Shown in pieces: positions 1 through 7,468 of a DNA stretch of 64,000 nt (its first letter is position 1; the number at the start of each line of letters is the position of its first letter). This DNA comes from Sinorhizobium fredii NGR234 (GTDB lineage: Bacteria; Pseudomonadota; Alphaproteobacteria; Rhizobiales; Rhizobiaceae), in contig NC_012587.1 in the NCBI RefSeq assembly GCF_000018545.1, positions 744,001-808,000 on the forward strand, written 5' to 3'. A program made the position numbers and the translations under genes. The notes beneath the pieces are model-generated. The model saw only the letters and a list, made by a program, of their open reading frames with translations. It ran no database searches and was not told the DNA's origin.

Positions 1-438
1 CCACGGCCCCCGACCGACAGACATGTCGATGTGAGTGTTGCCTCCGATCGTGCCGCACATCGCTTGAAGCGTTATCCTGATGACAGGATCGCCATGGTCG
101 ACGTCCAGTTGCTCCATCCTGATCTTCCTGATCTCGATACCTTCCGCGCGCAGGGCGGTCGCGATGCGCTGGAAGGCGCGTTGAATTTCGATCTCGGCGT
201 AGTAGTGGATGACGACGATATCGCCGCCCACGGTCGGTCGCATGATCTGTGGGAATAGCAGCCCACCCTTGACCATAAACGGTGCTGGGCCGAACCCGAC
301 TTGCCAATGTGCGAGAACGCGCTCCGCGACATATCGCGACGCGCTCCTATTAACGTCCATTCCCCGCTTGCTGCAGTTCTGCTTGAGACGGTTCCCGAGC
401 GCGACGGCTACGGCTGTTATCGGTGTGAAGTCTTGCAT
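1..438 (-). CDS. AbiEii/MenA-like nucleotidyltransferase, partial (3' end outside window)
   Basis: An open frame runs from an ATG at 438 to the left edge (146 codons) without a stop. A GGGAGA ribosome site lies just upstream. The product shows FMVKGG near residue 52, which matches the GG of the nucleotidyltransferase fold, and later HIDMSVGRGP, which fits the (R/Q)IDIGFGD segment of the AbiEii/AbiGii toxin family. The usual acidic DLD pair is not clear: the sequence reads RPTVGGDIVV. Family members are toxins of type IV or related toxin-antitoxin systems, or phage-exclusion proteins, that act by transferring nucleotides. No AbiEi-type antitoxin gene is seen immediately upstream. The catalytic assignment is therefore tentative. 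Confidence 0.55.
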   Translation of the reverse strand, partial: MQDFTPITAVAVALGNRLKQNCSKRGMDVNRSASRYVAERVLAHWQVGFGPAPFMVKGGLLFPQIMRPTVGGDIVVIHYYAEIEIQRAFQRIATALRAEGIEIRKIRMEQLDVDHGDPVIRITLQAMCGTIGGNTHIDMSVGRGPW

Positions 439-557
439 TCCGATGTCTCCCTTTGCCGGGAGACTGGGTTGCGGCGATGCAAGTCACAAAACGACGTGTT
501 TTTGGGGAATTCCGATTCACATCCATGGAGTAATGGGGGGAGGCGGGACTAACGCAC

Positions 558-872
558 TCATCCCGAGGTCTTGGAATAGCGACGTCGCTTGATGAGGCGA
601 GCCGACAACGCGGACCAAGACTGCTGTCGATCGAGCCCCCGGCTGCCGACCAGGTGATCAAGTGCGGAATCGAAAATCGCATTCAAGACATCGCTGGTCT
701 TAGTCGTCCGATCACCATCTGCCTTGACCTTGCGCAGCTCGGCTTTGATAGCGGCCGAGATGGCTTCGTCGACTGCCACAGGCTGTGGCTTCCCAGCAGC
801 CGCGCGCCGTTGCCGCGTCCGCTGCGCGGAAGAACGCTGTCGCTCCGTTGTCCTGAAGAATTCTCTTGCCAT
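558..872 (-). CDS. Hypothetical basic 104-aa protein
   Basis: The ATG at 872 has a strong GGGAGGTG site six bases upstream, which supports a real gene. The N-terminal 35 residues are rich in Arg, Gln and Ser and look disordered. Residues about 35-80 (VDEAISAAIKAEL onward) are predicted by eye to be helical and might form a small DNA-binding domain, but no family was recognised. It lies in the leftward group between the 149-aa hypothetical gene and the AbiEii-like gene, with gaps of 113 and 119 bp. A role as an antitoxin or partition accessory is possible but not shown. Confidence 0.5.
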   Translation of the reverse strand: MAREFFRTTERQRSSAQRTRQRRAAAGKPQPVAVDEAISAAIKAELRKVKADGDRTTKTSDVLNAIFDSALDHLVGSRGLDRQQSWSALSARLIKRRRYSKTSG

Positions 873-985
873 GCTTCACACCTCCCGAAACGGCGTTCCC
901 GGGGTTATCGAACGGCGTTTCCGTGCAAGAGACAAAGGAGATACGATCCAAATCGAGGATGGGACGTGGATGTCCCATTCTCAAA

Positions 986-1435
986 TCACGATGACTTGCG
1001 CGCAATATGCAGCAGCTTCGGTCTGAGCTGGCCGGATTTCGCTCGCGCACGGATAGTCATCGGCGCGCCGACCTGGTCGTGGAAGACTTTACCGAGGTAC
1101 GACATAACAGCGTCGGCACCGGGACCTCCCGTCGCCAGGATCAGCAGTGCCGCATCGGCGAGAGCCTCCCGGGCGGACGAGGGATCGAACTTCACGCTTC
1201 CGGATGCCTGGCGGGCTTTGAGCTTTGCCCGACGTTCGGCCTGCAGCTTGGCTTTGTACGCCCGGAACTCGTCGGTGGACATATCAGCCACGCCGACCGT
1301 AGGTCGATTCGTGACGGACCTCGTCACCGGGTTCTTGATCGGATCATCGCCAAGCAGTTCTTTCAAAAGCCCCAGCTCGTCTTCAATCCTATCGGCCGGC
1401 TCTTCGATTTCGATCGCGTTGTTCATCGTCTGCAT
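986..1435 (-). CDS. Hypothetical 149-aa protein behind the palindrome array
   Basis: The start at 1435 is chosen because AGGA lies five bases upstream; an in-frame ATG at 1441 overlaps that site, and another is at 1426. The product has an acidic N-terminus (IEIEEPADRIEDELG), a basic middle segment (YKAKLQAERRAKLKARQ) and a C-terminal part with GGPGADAV. No family was recognised. The first TTCTACATGTAGAA palindrome (1446-1459) begins about 10 bp before the start, so the gene is probably controlled through it, perhaps by its own product. It is the first gene of the leftward group. Confidence 0.5.
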   Translation of the reverse strand: MQTMNNAIEIEEPADRIEDELGLLKELLGDDPIKNPVTRSVTNRPTVGVADMSTDEFRAYKAKLQAERRAKLKARQASGSVKFDPSSAREALADAALLILATGGPGADAVMSYLGKVFHDQVGAPMTIRARAKSGQLRPKLLHIARKSS

Positions 1436-1445
1436 ATGCATCCTG

Positions 1446-1559
1446 TTCTACATGTAGAAACACGTTTTCACTTCTTCATGTAGAAGTCTGCCTGCCGGCC
1501 AATTATCGCACAACAGATTTCTACAGGTAGAATGCATTGTTCTATCCTACATGTAGAAC
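1446..1559. repeat. Four-copy palindrome array, consensus TTCTACATGTAGAA
   Basis: The 14-bp palindrome is perfect at 1446-1459. Variants lie at about 1472-1488 (CTTCTTCATGTAGAAG), 1519-1532 (TTCTACAGGTAGAA) and 1546-1559 (TCCTACATGTAGAA). The array stands between the leftward hypothetical gene and the long leader of the replication-initiator-like gene. Clustered palindromes in such a place are typical of operator sites or of initiator/partition binding sites. The protein that binds them is not known. Confidence 0.7.
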
Positions 1560-2067
1560 ACGATTTAGAAGTGAGCTGGCGCACTAGGAGGCTCCGCCGC
1601 TTCGCCCCTAGATATCTCAGGCTCCCCGAAACGAAATCCGATATCCCTGAGACAACCTGATGAAACCAACTTACTGGAATCAGAACCCGGAGGGACTACG
1701 TCAGCTATCCCAGTCCGCTCCGCGGATCTGATGACACAGACATTCCAGCTTGCACCAGGCTCCGCCGAAGGGCTGAATAAATAAAAAAGAGCGAAGCGAC
1801 CCGCTTTTAAACAACGGCGGAGCCCATGAAACCTCAGGATTCAATCCTGAACCCTGGTTTCACATTCGCTATCCAAAGGCTCCAATTCTTCAAAATACAG
1901 CGCCCAGGAAGACCGTATCATTGGTTTAGATTATACCACTTGTCCCTTTTGTCGAAGAACCTCGACAGCGCATGGAAAAAGTCCACCGTCGGTAAAAAAT
2001 AACGTTGAACCTCTTGTGTGATGTACCGCCGACAAGCAGACTTTACATCATCAGGGAGACATAAATC
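1560..2067. other. Non-coding region upstream of rep-like gene, possible replication origin
   Basis: No convincing gene is present in these 508 bp. GGCTCCGCCG occurs at 1590-1599 and 1758-1767, and its reverse complement at 1815-1824, so the last two could form a stem with a 47-nt loop. An inverted repeat (CAGGAT/ATCCTG) lies near 1834-1850. TGATGTA (2019-2025) can pair with TACATCA (2044-2050) immediately before the ribosome site of the next gene. The region is AT-richer than its surroundings. Together with the palindrome array it could be an origin of vegetative replication, which is an inference from position only. Confidence 0.35.
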
Positions 2068-3492
2068 GTGCATCAGCCAGTTCATACGACACTCGAAGAA
2101 ATGGAAGCCGCGCCCAAGAGGCGTCGGCATAAGATGTACGGTAAGCGGGGATCGGTGTTCGTACACGAGCGCGAAGATGGCTCGGAGAAGGGCTACGTCT
2201 GGAAATCCACCGGCGACGACATTATTCGCGGTCATCAGCGCGGCGGTCTCAGGTGCGGCGATCTTTCGGCCGAAGCCGTCTTCGATAATGAAAGAACGTC
2301 CCCGCGTATCGAAATCCCCCGGATCGTCATCCAGACGATGCAGATTGAATCTAGCCATCTTCGAGCAGGCGACATCGCCGCTTTCTGGCGATTGTTCGCC
2401 GAGGCGCGGAAGCAGGGCATCTCGCGCGACACGCATTCGATCAAGCTGGGCGACATCGTGAAATACCTCGGCCTCAACAGCCTCCATCGCGCCAAGCAGG
2501 CGCTGGCTCGGCTTTCGACGGCTGTGATGACGCTCCGCCTTAATCAAATCGGTGCTCGCGGTACGATCCGCATGCAGATGATCAAGCTGCTGCACGCCAC
2601 CGACGATTTCGCCGCACTGCGTGGGCACGACGAGATGTTCTTTCGTCTTCCCGAGGCTTTGAAGCTGGCCGTTATGGGAAGCCGCGACTACGCCTGGGTC
2701 GACCTGAACGCGATGGCGCGCTTTGCGTCAAAGTTTACGTTCCCGCTCTATCTCAAGCTCTGCCTGCAAGCGGGCAAGCACCGCATCTATCGAAACGTGC
2801 CGGCGATGACGAAGTGCGAGTTCCGGGCCTTCGTAGGAATGCCGGAGAAGACGCAGGCATCCGTTCTCGACAAGACCCTGCAACTCGTTTGCAACGATCT
2901 CTCGGCCATCAGCGGCGTCCGTCGGCGGTTTCCGATCGCTATCTCGTTCGAGGATGGAAAGCTCCAGATCGTAGTTGGCAGCGCCGCGAAGAAGCTCCGC
3001 GAAGTCAAGCCTGCTTGGATCGCGGCAGAGATGGCTACGAAGCAGACCGCAGAAGTTGATGCGATGCCTGCGGAGAAGCGAAAGCTCTATCCTTCCTTGA
3101 CGCGTTTCCGTCAGGCGGAGACGGCCATCGGCGCGCCGGCGTTTCGGATTTTCGGCCTGTGGTCTGCCGATCTTCACGGTGCGAAGTCGTACCCCGACGA
3201 ACACATCGTCGGCATGACCGGCCGCGAGTTCATCGACCTAATTGACAAGGTGGGGGCGGACGAGGTCCTGGAATATTGGACAGATAAGCGTGACTTCGAA
3301 GTGCTCGGCATGTCTGGCAAGTGGAGAGACGCCGAGGTCGTGGAACATACGGCATCCGTGAGAATCCCGGTTAATGCGCCAAAGATCGATATGCACGATC
3401 TCATCTACCGCCGTACCGTCGTTGGTGACGATCCGCTGCCGCCGGCGCCGGAGACGTTCGCCGAAGTGGACGACGACGAGATCGACTTCTGA
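2068..3492 (+). CDS. Replication-initiator-like protein
   Basis: The start is GTG at 2068, eight bases after AGGGAGAC. The 474-aa product has a central region (about residues 95-300) resembling plasmid initiators built from two winged helices. Segments such as VDLNAMARFASKFTFPLY and KCEFRAFVGMPEK fit the Rep_3-like pattern of a domain that senses LYLKLCL-type helices before a second winged helix. The C-terminus is acidic. Its long non-coding leader with repeats fits an initiator binding near its own gene. Some integrative elements carry such genes to replicate after excision. An unrelated winged-helix regulator remains possible. Confidence 0.55.
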   Translation: MHQPVHTTLEEMEAAPKRRRHKMYGKRGSVFVHEREDGSEKGYVWKSTGDDIIRGHQRGGLRCGDLSAEAVFDNERTSPRIEIPRIVIQTMQIESSHLRAGDIAAFWRLFAEARKQGISRDTHSIKLGDIVKYLGLNSLHRAKQALARLSTAVMTLRLNQIGARGTIRMQMIKLLHATDDFAALRGHDEMFFRLPEALKLAVMGSRDYAWVDLNAMARFASKFTFPLYLKLCLQAGKHRIYRNVPAMTKCEFRAFVGMPEKTQASVLDKTLQLVCNDLSAISGVRRRFPIAISFEDGKLQIVVGSAAKKLREVKPAWIAAEMATKQTAEVDAMPAEKRKLYPSLTRFRQAETAIGAPAFRIFGLWSADLHGAKSYPDEHIVGMTGREFIDLIDKVGADEVLEYWTDKRDFEVLGMSGKWRDAEVVEHTASVRIPVNAPKIDMHDLIYRRTVVGDDPLPPAPETFAEVDDDEIDF

Positions 3493-3614
3493 CGATCGCA
3501 CCGCATTAACCCTGCGATCGCATTGGCGATTTAGAGCAGCTGAATTCCCGGATGCCGCGTTGACATAGCTATATGCACGCGGCATGGTTGCGTTCAATCG
3601 AACTGGAGCCGACC

Positions 3615-3650
3615 ATGAACAGACTGCGGATATCCCGAATAGCTGCCTGA
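3615..3650 (+). CDS. Possible 11-aa leader peptide
   Basis: A mini-ORF (MNRLRISRIAA) has a CTGGAGCC site 4 bases before its ATG and ends 48 bp before the protease gene. A short CCCC/GGGG inverted repeat follows at about 3652-3663. It has three Arg and two Ile codons in 11. A translated leader that influences the next gene is possible, but such short frames are common by chance. Confidence 0.2.
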   Translation: MNRLRISRIAA

Positions 3651-3698
3651 ACCCCAGCCGGGGATCAACCTATTCGCATGTCCGCAGGAGAGTTCTTC

Positions 3699-5657
3699 AT
3701 GGCTCGCATCGACTTCGAGCGCCTCGTCGCCAAGCTTCATATCGACCGCATTCTCGACAGCCTCGGTTTTCATCCGGCTGGCATCCATGTAATCGTCGTA
3801 CCTCCAACGTCGATTTCGAACGTCTGGCAAGATGCGGCAGCGCTCGCAGTCCAAGAAATCCGGAAGTCTCGGAACGGAGATGCGAGGTCCGAAATCATGG
3901 ACTTCCCGTTTCAGCCGATGGAACCTGCGGAAGCCGACTACGATGTCGATGCAGCACTCATGCGCCACAACATGGGCATCGAGAGCGGGATCGACGATGC
4001 CGCGTGCACTCTCATCATCGCGGACGGTTCGGATGCCGAACATCCGTCGGTTCCGCTTGCTGACTCAGTCATCCGCCCTGAGCTTGACATCGATCTCGTG
4101 ATCCTCGCGGCGGCTCAATGCGGCCGCGAGATCACGGCAAATGAGGCCAACCTGCTGGCTGAGATGCCGTGGCGTCGCCGACGTATCGCCATTTCTGCTG
4201 CGCGCCCGATTGCTGAAACCCACCGGCTGCACCAGCAGGCGGCGGCAGCCGAGGAGGAGCGGAAGGCTAAGGAACTCGCTGAAAAATCGGACGACAAGAA
4301 GGGTCAGAAGATGTCGGAACGTATCGTTCCCGACGTCCTCCCCGTGTCTGAAATGCACGGCTACGGCGACGCGCAGACCTGGGCCCTCGAACTCGCGAAG
4401 GACATCGAAGACTGGCGTGCAGGTAAAATCACCTGGGCAGACGTCGACAATGGCGTCTTGCTTTCGGGACCTCCGGGATGCGGTAAGACCACCTTCGCCG
4501 CCGCGCTTGCGAGGACGCTCGACGCCCATCTCGTAATCGGCAGCTATTCTACGTGGATCGCCAATGGAGATGGGCACCAAGGCGATCTTATCAGGTCCAT
4601 GCGCGCCGCGTTCGTCGAGGCTCGGGAGCATGCGCCGAGTGTGATCCTTGTCGACGAGGTCGACAATTTTGTCTCGCGCGGCTCCATCGGTCACGCCCGG
4701 TCTGACGAATGGATGCGCGGCGTCGTCAATTCTCTCCTCGAGTGCCTCGACGGAGCAATCGAGCGCGAGGGTGTGATCGTCGTTGGTGCGACGAATGATC
4801 CGAGCGGTATCGATATGGCGCTCCGTCGCCCGGGGCGACTGGACCGGCACGTCGATATTCCGCTGCCGGATGCCGAAGCACGTGTGGCGATCCTCAAGCA
4901 ACATCTCGGCGTAGAGCTGCCGGACCTGAGCGTGTTGGCGTCGCGAACCGTCGGCATGTCCGGTGCGGACCTGGAACGCTGCGCCCGAGACGCCCGACGG
5001 ATCGCACGGCGTGAGACGACGACGGTTAACTTGAAGCACGTTCTCCGGACGCTTCCCAGGCTCGAGCGTCGTTCGAGGGACGACATCCGCCAAATTGCTA
5101 CTCACGAAGTCGGCCATGCGGTGGTTGCTGCTGCGCTCGGCTCGCGAGTGGAAGGCGTCGCCATCTCGAAGGAATTCAACCCCGAGCTCAAGTCGCAAGG
5201 CTCCCAAGTCGAAGGCTTTGCCGCCATTCGGCCGGCGACGGGGCGGCGCGACTTTCAGTGGTTTGCCGACCGAATCGCTTACATCCTCGGCGGTATGGAA
5301 GCCGAGAAACTCGTGTTCGGGAGCCACGGCGACGGTGTTTCGCGCGACCTCGCTGAGGCGACGGAAACGGCAACCTATGTGATCGCATCACTCGGTATGG
5401 GAGACACGCTCGCGTCCGACGGACATCGTGATGCCGCGCCATTGGCGCAGGCGCGTCAGTTCGATCCCGTTCTCCGTCGGCGCGTCGAAGACGTTCTGCG
5501 TGACCAGGCGGAGCGCGCTAGGGGCATCCTCGAGCAGCATCGCGGAGCATTCAATGAGCTCGTCGAAGTTCTGATCCTTCGCGGCGAGTTGGATGGAGAT
5601 GACGTTCACGAGACGATCGCGGCGTACGCGCAGCCGCAGTTGTCGCTGTCGATTTGA
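3699..5657 (+). CDS. Soluble FtsH-like AAA+ ATPase with M41 metalloprotease domain
   Basis: I start at ATG 3699, which has AGGAGAG six bases upstream, rather than at 3678 (seven codons longer). The 652-aa product has an N-terminal domain of about 200 residues with no membrane segment, then a charged Ala/Glu/Lys linker. The AAA+ module follows, with GPPGCGKT at 257-264, VILVDEVDNF and the second region ATNDPSGIDMALRRPGRLD. A zinc peptidase domain comes last, with HEVGH at 469-473 and the third ligand Asp550 in GVSRDL. True FtsH is membrane anchored; this protein lacks the transmembrane N-terminus and carries an unfamiliar domain instead. The next gene begins within 12 bp, so both are probably co-transcribed. 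An ATP-driven protease acting on element or phage proteins is inferred. Confidence 0.85.
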   Translation: MARIDFERLVAKLHIDRILDSLGFHPAGIHVIVVPPTSISNVWQDAAALAVQEIRKSRNGDARSEIMDFPFQPMEPAEADYDVDAALMRHNMGIESGIDDAACTLIIADGSDAEHPSVPLADSVIRPELDIDLVILAAAQCGREITANEANLLAEMPWRRRRIAISAARPIAETHRLHQQAAAAEEERKAKELAEKSDDKKGQKMSERIVPDVLPVSEMHGYGDAQTWALELAKDIEDWRAGKITWADVDNGVLLSGPPGCGKTTFAAALARTLDAHLVIGSYSTWIANGDGHQGDLIRSMRAAFVEAREHAPSVILVDEVDNFVSRGSIGHARSDEWMRGVVNSLLECLDGAIEREGVIVVGATNDPSGIDMALRRPGRLDRHVDIPLPDAEARVAILKQHLGVELPDLSVLASRTVGMSGADLERCARDARRIARRETTTVNLKHVLRTLPRLERRSRDDIRQIATHEVGHAVVAAALGSRVEGVAISKEFNPELKSQGSQVEGFAAIRPATGRRDFQWFADRIAYILGGMEAEKLVFGSHGDGVSRDLAEATETATYVIASLGMGDTLASDGHRDAAPLAQARQFDPVLRRRVEDVLRDQAERARGILEQHRGAFNELVEVLILRGELDGDDVHETIAAYAQPQLSLSI

Positions 5658-5668
5658 GGGGGTGTCGG

Positions 5669-6208
5669 ATGTTCGTGCAAAAGTTCTACGTCGCAGACAC
5701 GCACTTCTGCCATCCACGCATCCTCGCGATTTGCAATCGCCGGTTCTCGTCGATCGAGGACCACGACGAAGCGATCGTCAGCCGTTGGAACTCGGTCGTC
5801 CGGGACGATGACATTGTCTATCACCTCGGCGATTTTGCGTTTCACCTCGGTCTCAACAGCGAGCGCATCCGGTCGCTGTTCTTCCGCCTCAAGGGCCGCA
5901 AGCACCTCATCATTGGCAACCATGATGTCGACAAGCGCGGCGACCTTCACCCGACGCTTGCGAGGCTCGACTGGGCGGCAAGGCCGGAGCATGCGCTGCG
6001 CACCCGGGATGGCGGCCGCGATGTCTACATGTCGCACTACGCTGCCCGTACGTGGCCGTGCGCTGGGCATGGTGCCGTGCATTTCTACGGACACTCCCAC
6101 GGAAAGCTGCCGGGGCAGGGGCGGTCTCGGGACGTCGGCGTAGACATGCCCGATGTCCTGTTTCAGCCGCGCACGTTCGCTGAGCTGACGAAGGATATGG
6201 AGCCTTGA
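5669..6208 (+). CDS. Calcineurin-like metallophosphoesterase
   Basis: The start at ATG 5669 follows GAGGGGG; an in-frame TTG at 5654 overlaps the preceding stop but is less likely. The 179-aa product has all motifs of the family: DTH at residues 10-12, GDF, GNHD, an isolated His in MSHYA, and GHSHG near the end. Such small enzymes hydrolyse phosphomonoesters, phosphodiesters or nucleotides with two metal ions. The substrate cannot be deduced. The gene is tightly linked to the AAA+/M41 protease upstream and overlaps the next gene, so the three form one translational unit. Confidence 0.88.
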   Translation: MFVQKFYVADTHFCHPRILAICNRRFSSIEDHDEAIVSRWNSVVRDDDIVYHLGDFAFHLGLNSERIRSLFFRLKGRKHLIIGNHDVDKRGDLHPTLARLDWAARPEHALRTRDGGRDVYMSHYAARTWPCAGHGAVHFYGHSHGKLPGQGRSRDVGVDMPDVLFQPRTFAELTKDMEP

Positions 6209-6672
6209 TTTTGTCTGGTGACGATCTCGTTCGTGATCAACGCACCCGCAGAGCCGGCGAAATCCGCTCGGCCGCCCTTGCTTACGTGCGGGAGTGCGGG
6301 CGACAGTGCCAGGTTCTCGACATCGACGAATTTGGACTGCGCCGTTGGCCCCGCGACCGCGACGAGAAGCGCAGGATCATGATCGACGCTCTCCGCGATG
6401 CCGTCGGCAGCGGCGTGCCGGTTATGGATGTGTGGCAGAGGTTTGAAGTCAGCGGCACGATCGCGCGGCGGCTCGTCGGGGCGAGCAGCTACGGCGATCT
6501 GTATCGGATTCTCAGAGACAACGAAATGCCTGTCGCATTCAGGCCGGGCGATATCGCCCGCTGGGTACATGACGGCAAGTTGCGGCGTGAGGAAGGCATG
6601 GACATCCTGGGCATCGAAAGCGGGCCCGCTTTCGATTCGTTCGTTGCGGCTTGGTTGGCGGGGGAGCAGTAG
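6205..6672 (+). CDS. Hypothetical protein, third gene of the protease operon
   Basis: The start is TTG at 6205, overlapping the TGA of the phosphoesterase gene (6206-6208), which suggests translational coupling. An in-frame TTG at 6211 is an alternative. The 155-aa product is soluble and charged. The middle (about residues 65-120) contains SGTIARRLVGASSYGDLYRIL and PGDIARWVHDGKL, which could be a small helix-turn-helix-like fold, but I recognise no family. Operon position suggests it serves with the protease and phosphoesterase. Confidence 0.6.
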   Translation: MILSGDDLVRDQRTRRAGEIRSAALAYVRECGRQCQVLDIDEFGLRRWPRDRDEKRRIMIDALRDAVGSGVPVMDVWQRFEVSGTIARRLVGASSYGDLYRILRDNEMPVAFRPGDIARWVHDGKLRREEGMDILGIESGPAFDSFVAAWLAGEQ

Positions 6673-6716
6673 AAATCAAGACCTTGTTCGAGGACGCGTT
6701 ATGGTTGTGGTTCGGA

Positions 6717-6806
6717 AATTAAAGAACTCGGTCGTTAATAAAGAGAAAATCAAAGACTTCAAAACTTAATAGACGTAAGTCATTGAGAAAAATAATTAAA
6801 GAACTC
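6717..6806. repeat. AT-rich stretch with direct repeats AATTAAAGAACTC
   Basis: The 13-bp sequence AATTAAAGAACTC is present at 6717-6729 and again at 6794-6806, 77 bp apart, in an unusually AT-rich 240-bp gap before the excisionase-like gene. Spaced direct repeats beside xis/int genes are often arm-type binding sites for integrase or excisionase. That assignment is inferred from place and spacing. Confidence 0.4.
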
Positions 6807-6862
6807 AATTGCAACAGTCTCTAGTGATTTCGATCAGAACGCGGAAAGGTTGAAAATACTTG

Positions 6863-6893
6863 TTGACAGACTTGCGCTCGACGCGGCCTATTA
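6863..6893 (+). promoter_or_regulatory. Possible sigma-70 promoter of the xis-int unit
   Basis: TTGACA at 6863-6868 is followed 19 bp later by CTATTA at 6888-6893. Transcription would begin near 6900, just before the GGAGG site and the TTG start at 6920. The spacing is slightly long, so the call is tentative. Confidence 0.4.
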
Positions 6894-6919
6894 GCTGTCA
6901 ACGCAACGTGGAGGTCGAG

Positions 6920-7459
6920 TTGAGCCGCAGTAAAAGTATCCTTCCATTGCCGCCCGCGGTGGACTCTTCGGAAGAGGAATGGGCGCGTTGGAGCCTCGAG
7001 ACCGGAGCAGGGTTGGAGCGCCTGCGCTCTGAACAGAGACAAGCGCATAATGCCGCCCTCCTCAAAGTGGACATCGCTCTGTCTCGTAAGCGGGAATACG
7101 ACCCCGAAGACGATGCCGCATTGCCGCTCTCTATCGCTGTGTGCCTCCCTGAACTCGGAGGGGAACTCCGTCGCGATGGTGGCACTCCTGGCCCCGGGTT
7201 CACGATTGACGCGCTATACCGCGCGATCGAGAAGGGCGGGTTGGCGGCCGTGAAGAAGAATGGGAAGTGGATGGTCACAAGGGCGGCCATCCGAGACTGG
7301 TTGTCTAGCAAGGACGAAGCAGCTCCACGGAAGCCGTCGCGGCCGCAGTCTATCCCCATCGTCGCAGGAAAGACTCACCGGGAGCGGGAGCGCGCCATGG
7401 CAGCCGTCGAACTGGCGAAAGCCAAGCTGGCCGAAGCTCGGAAACAGAGAAAGCACTGA
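6920..7459 (+). CDS. Excisionase-like helix-turn-helix protein
   Basis: I choose the TTG at 6920 because GGAGG (6910-6914) stands five bases upstream; the open frame extends back to 6860. The 179-aa product contains GFTIDALYRAIEKGG and KNGKWMVTRAAIRDWL (about residues 95-130), the pattern of the MerR/excisionase-type HTH_17 fold with its basic wing. The C-terminus is a charged helix (ERAMAAVELAKAKLAEARKQ). It ends nine bp before the integrase gene. Role inferred: directionality factor or regulator of the integrase. It is longer than classic 60-90-aa excisionases. Confidence 0.6.
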   Translation: MSRSKSILPLPPAVDSSEEEWARWSLETGAGLERLRSEQRQAHNAALLKVDIALSRKREYDPEDDAALPLSIAVCLPELGGELRRDGGTPGPGFTIDALYRAIEKGGLAAVKKNGKWMVTRAAIRDWLSSKDEAAPRKPSRPQSIPIVAGKTHRERERAMAAVELAKAKLAEARKQRKH

Positions 7460-7468
7460 GGGGTATCC

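Noticed and set aside
31..592. Rightward and other leftward frames at the left edge
   Set aside because: The leftward frame starting at 438 has a ribosome site and AbiEii-type motifs. The others are shadows.
558..872. AbiEi-type antitoxin
   Set aside because: The 104-aa product is much shorter than AbiEi and lacks its winged-helix N-terminal sequence.
1007..1483. A 158-codon rightward frame opposite the 149-aa hypothetical gene
   Set aside because: It has no ribosome site and would run into the palindrome array. The leftward frame has a better start and composition.
3560..3574. TTGACA followed by TATAT as a promoter for the protease operon
   Set aside because: The two boxes are only four bases apart, and no -10 box is seen at 17 bp.
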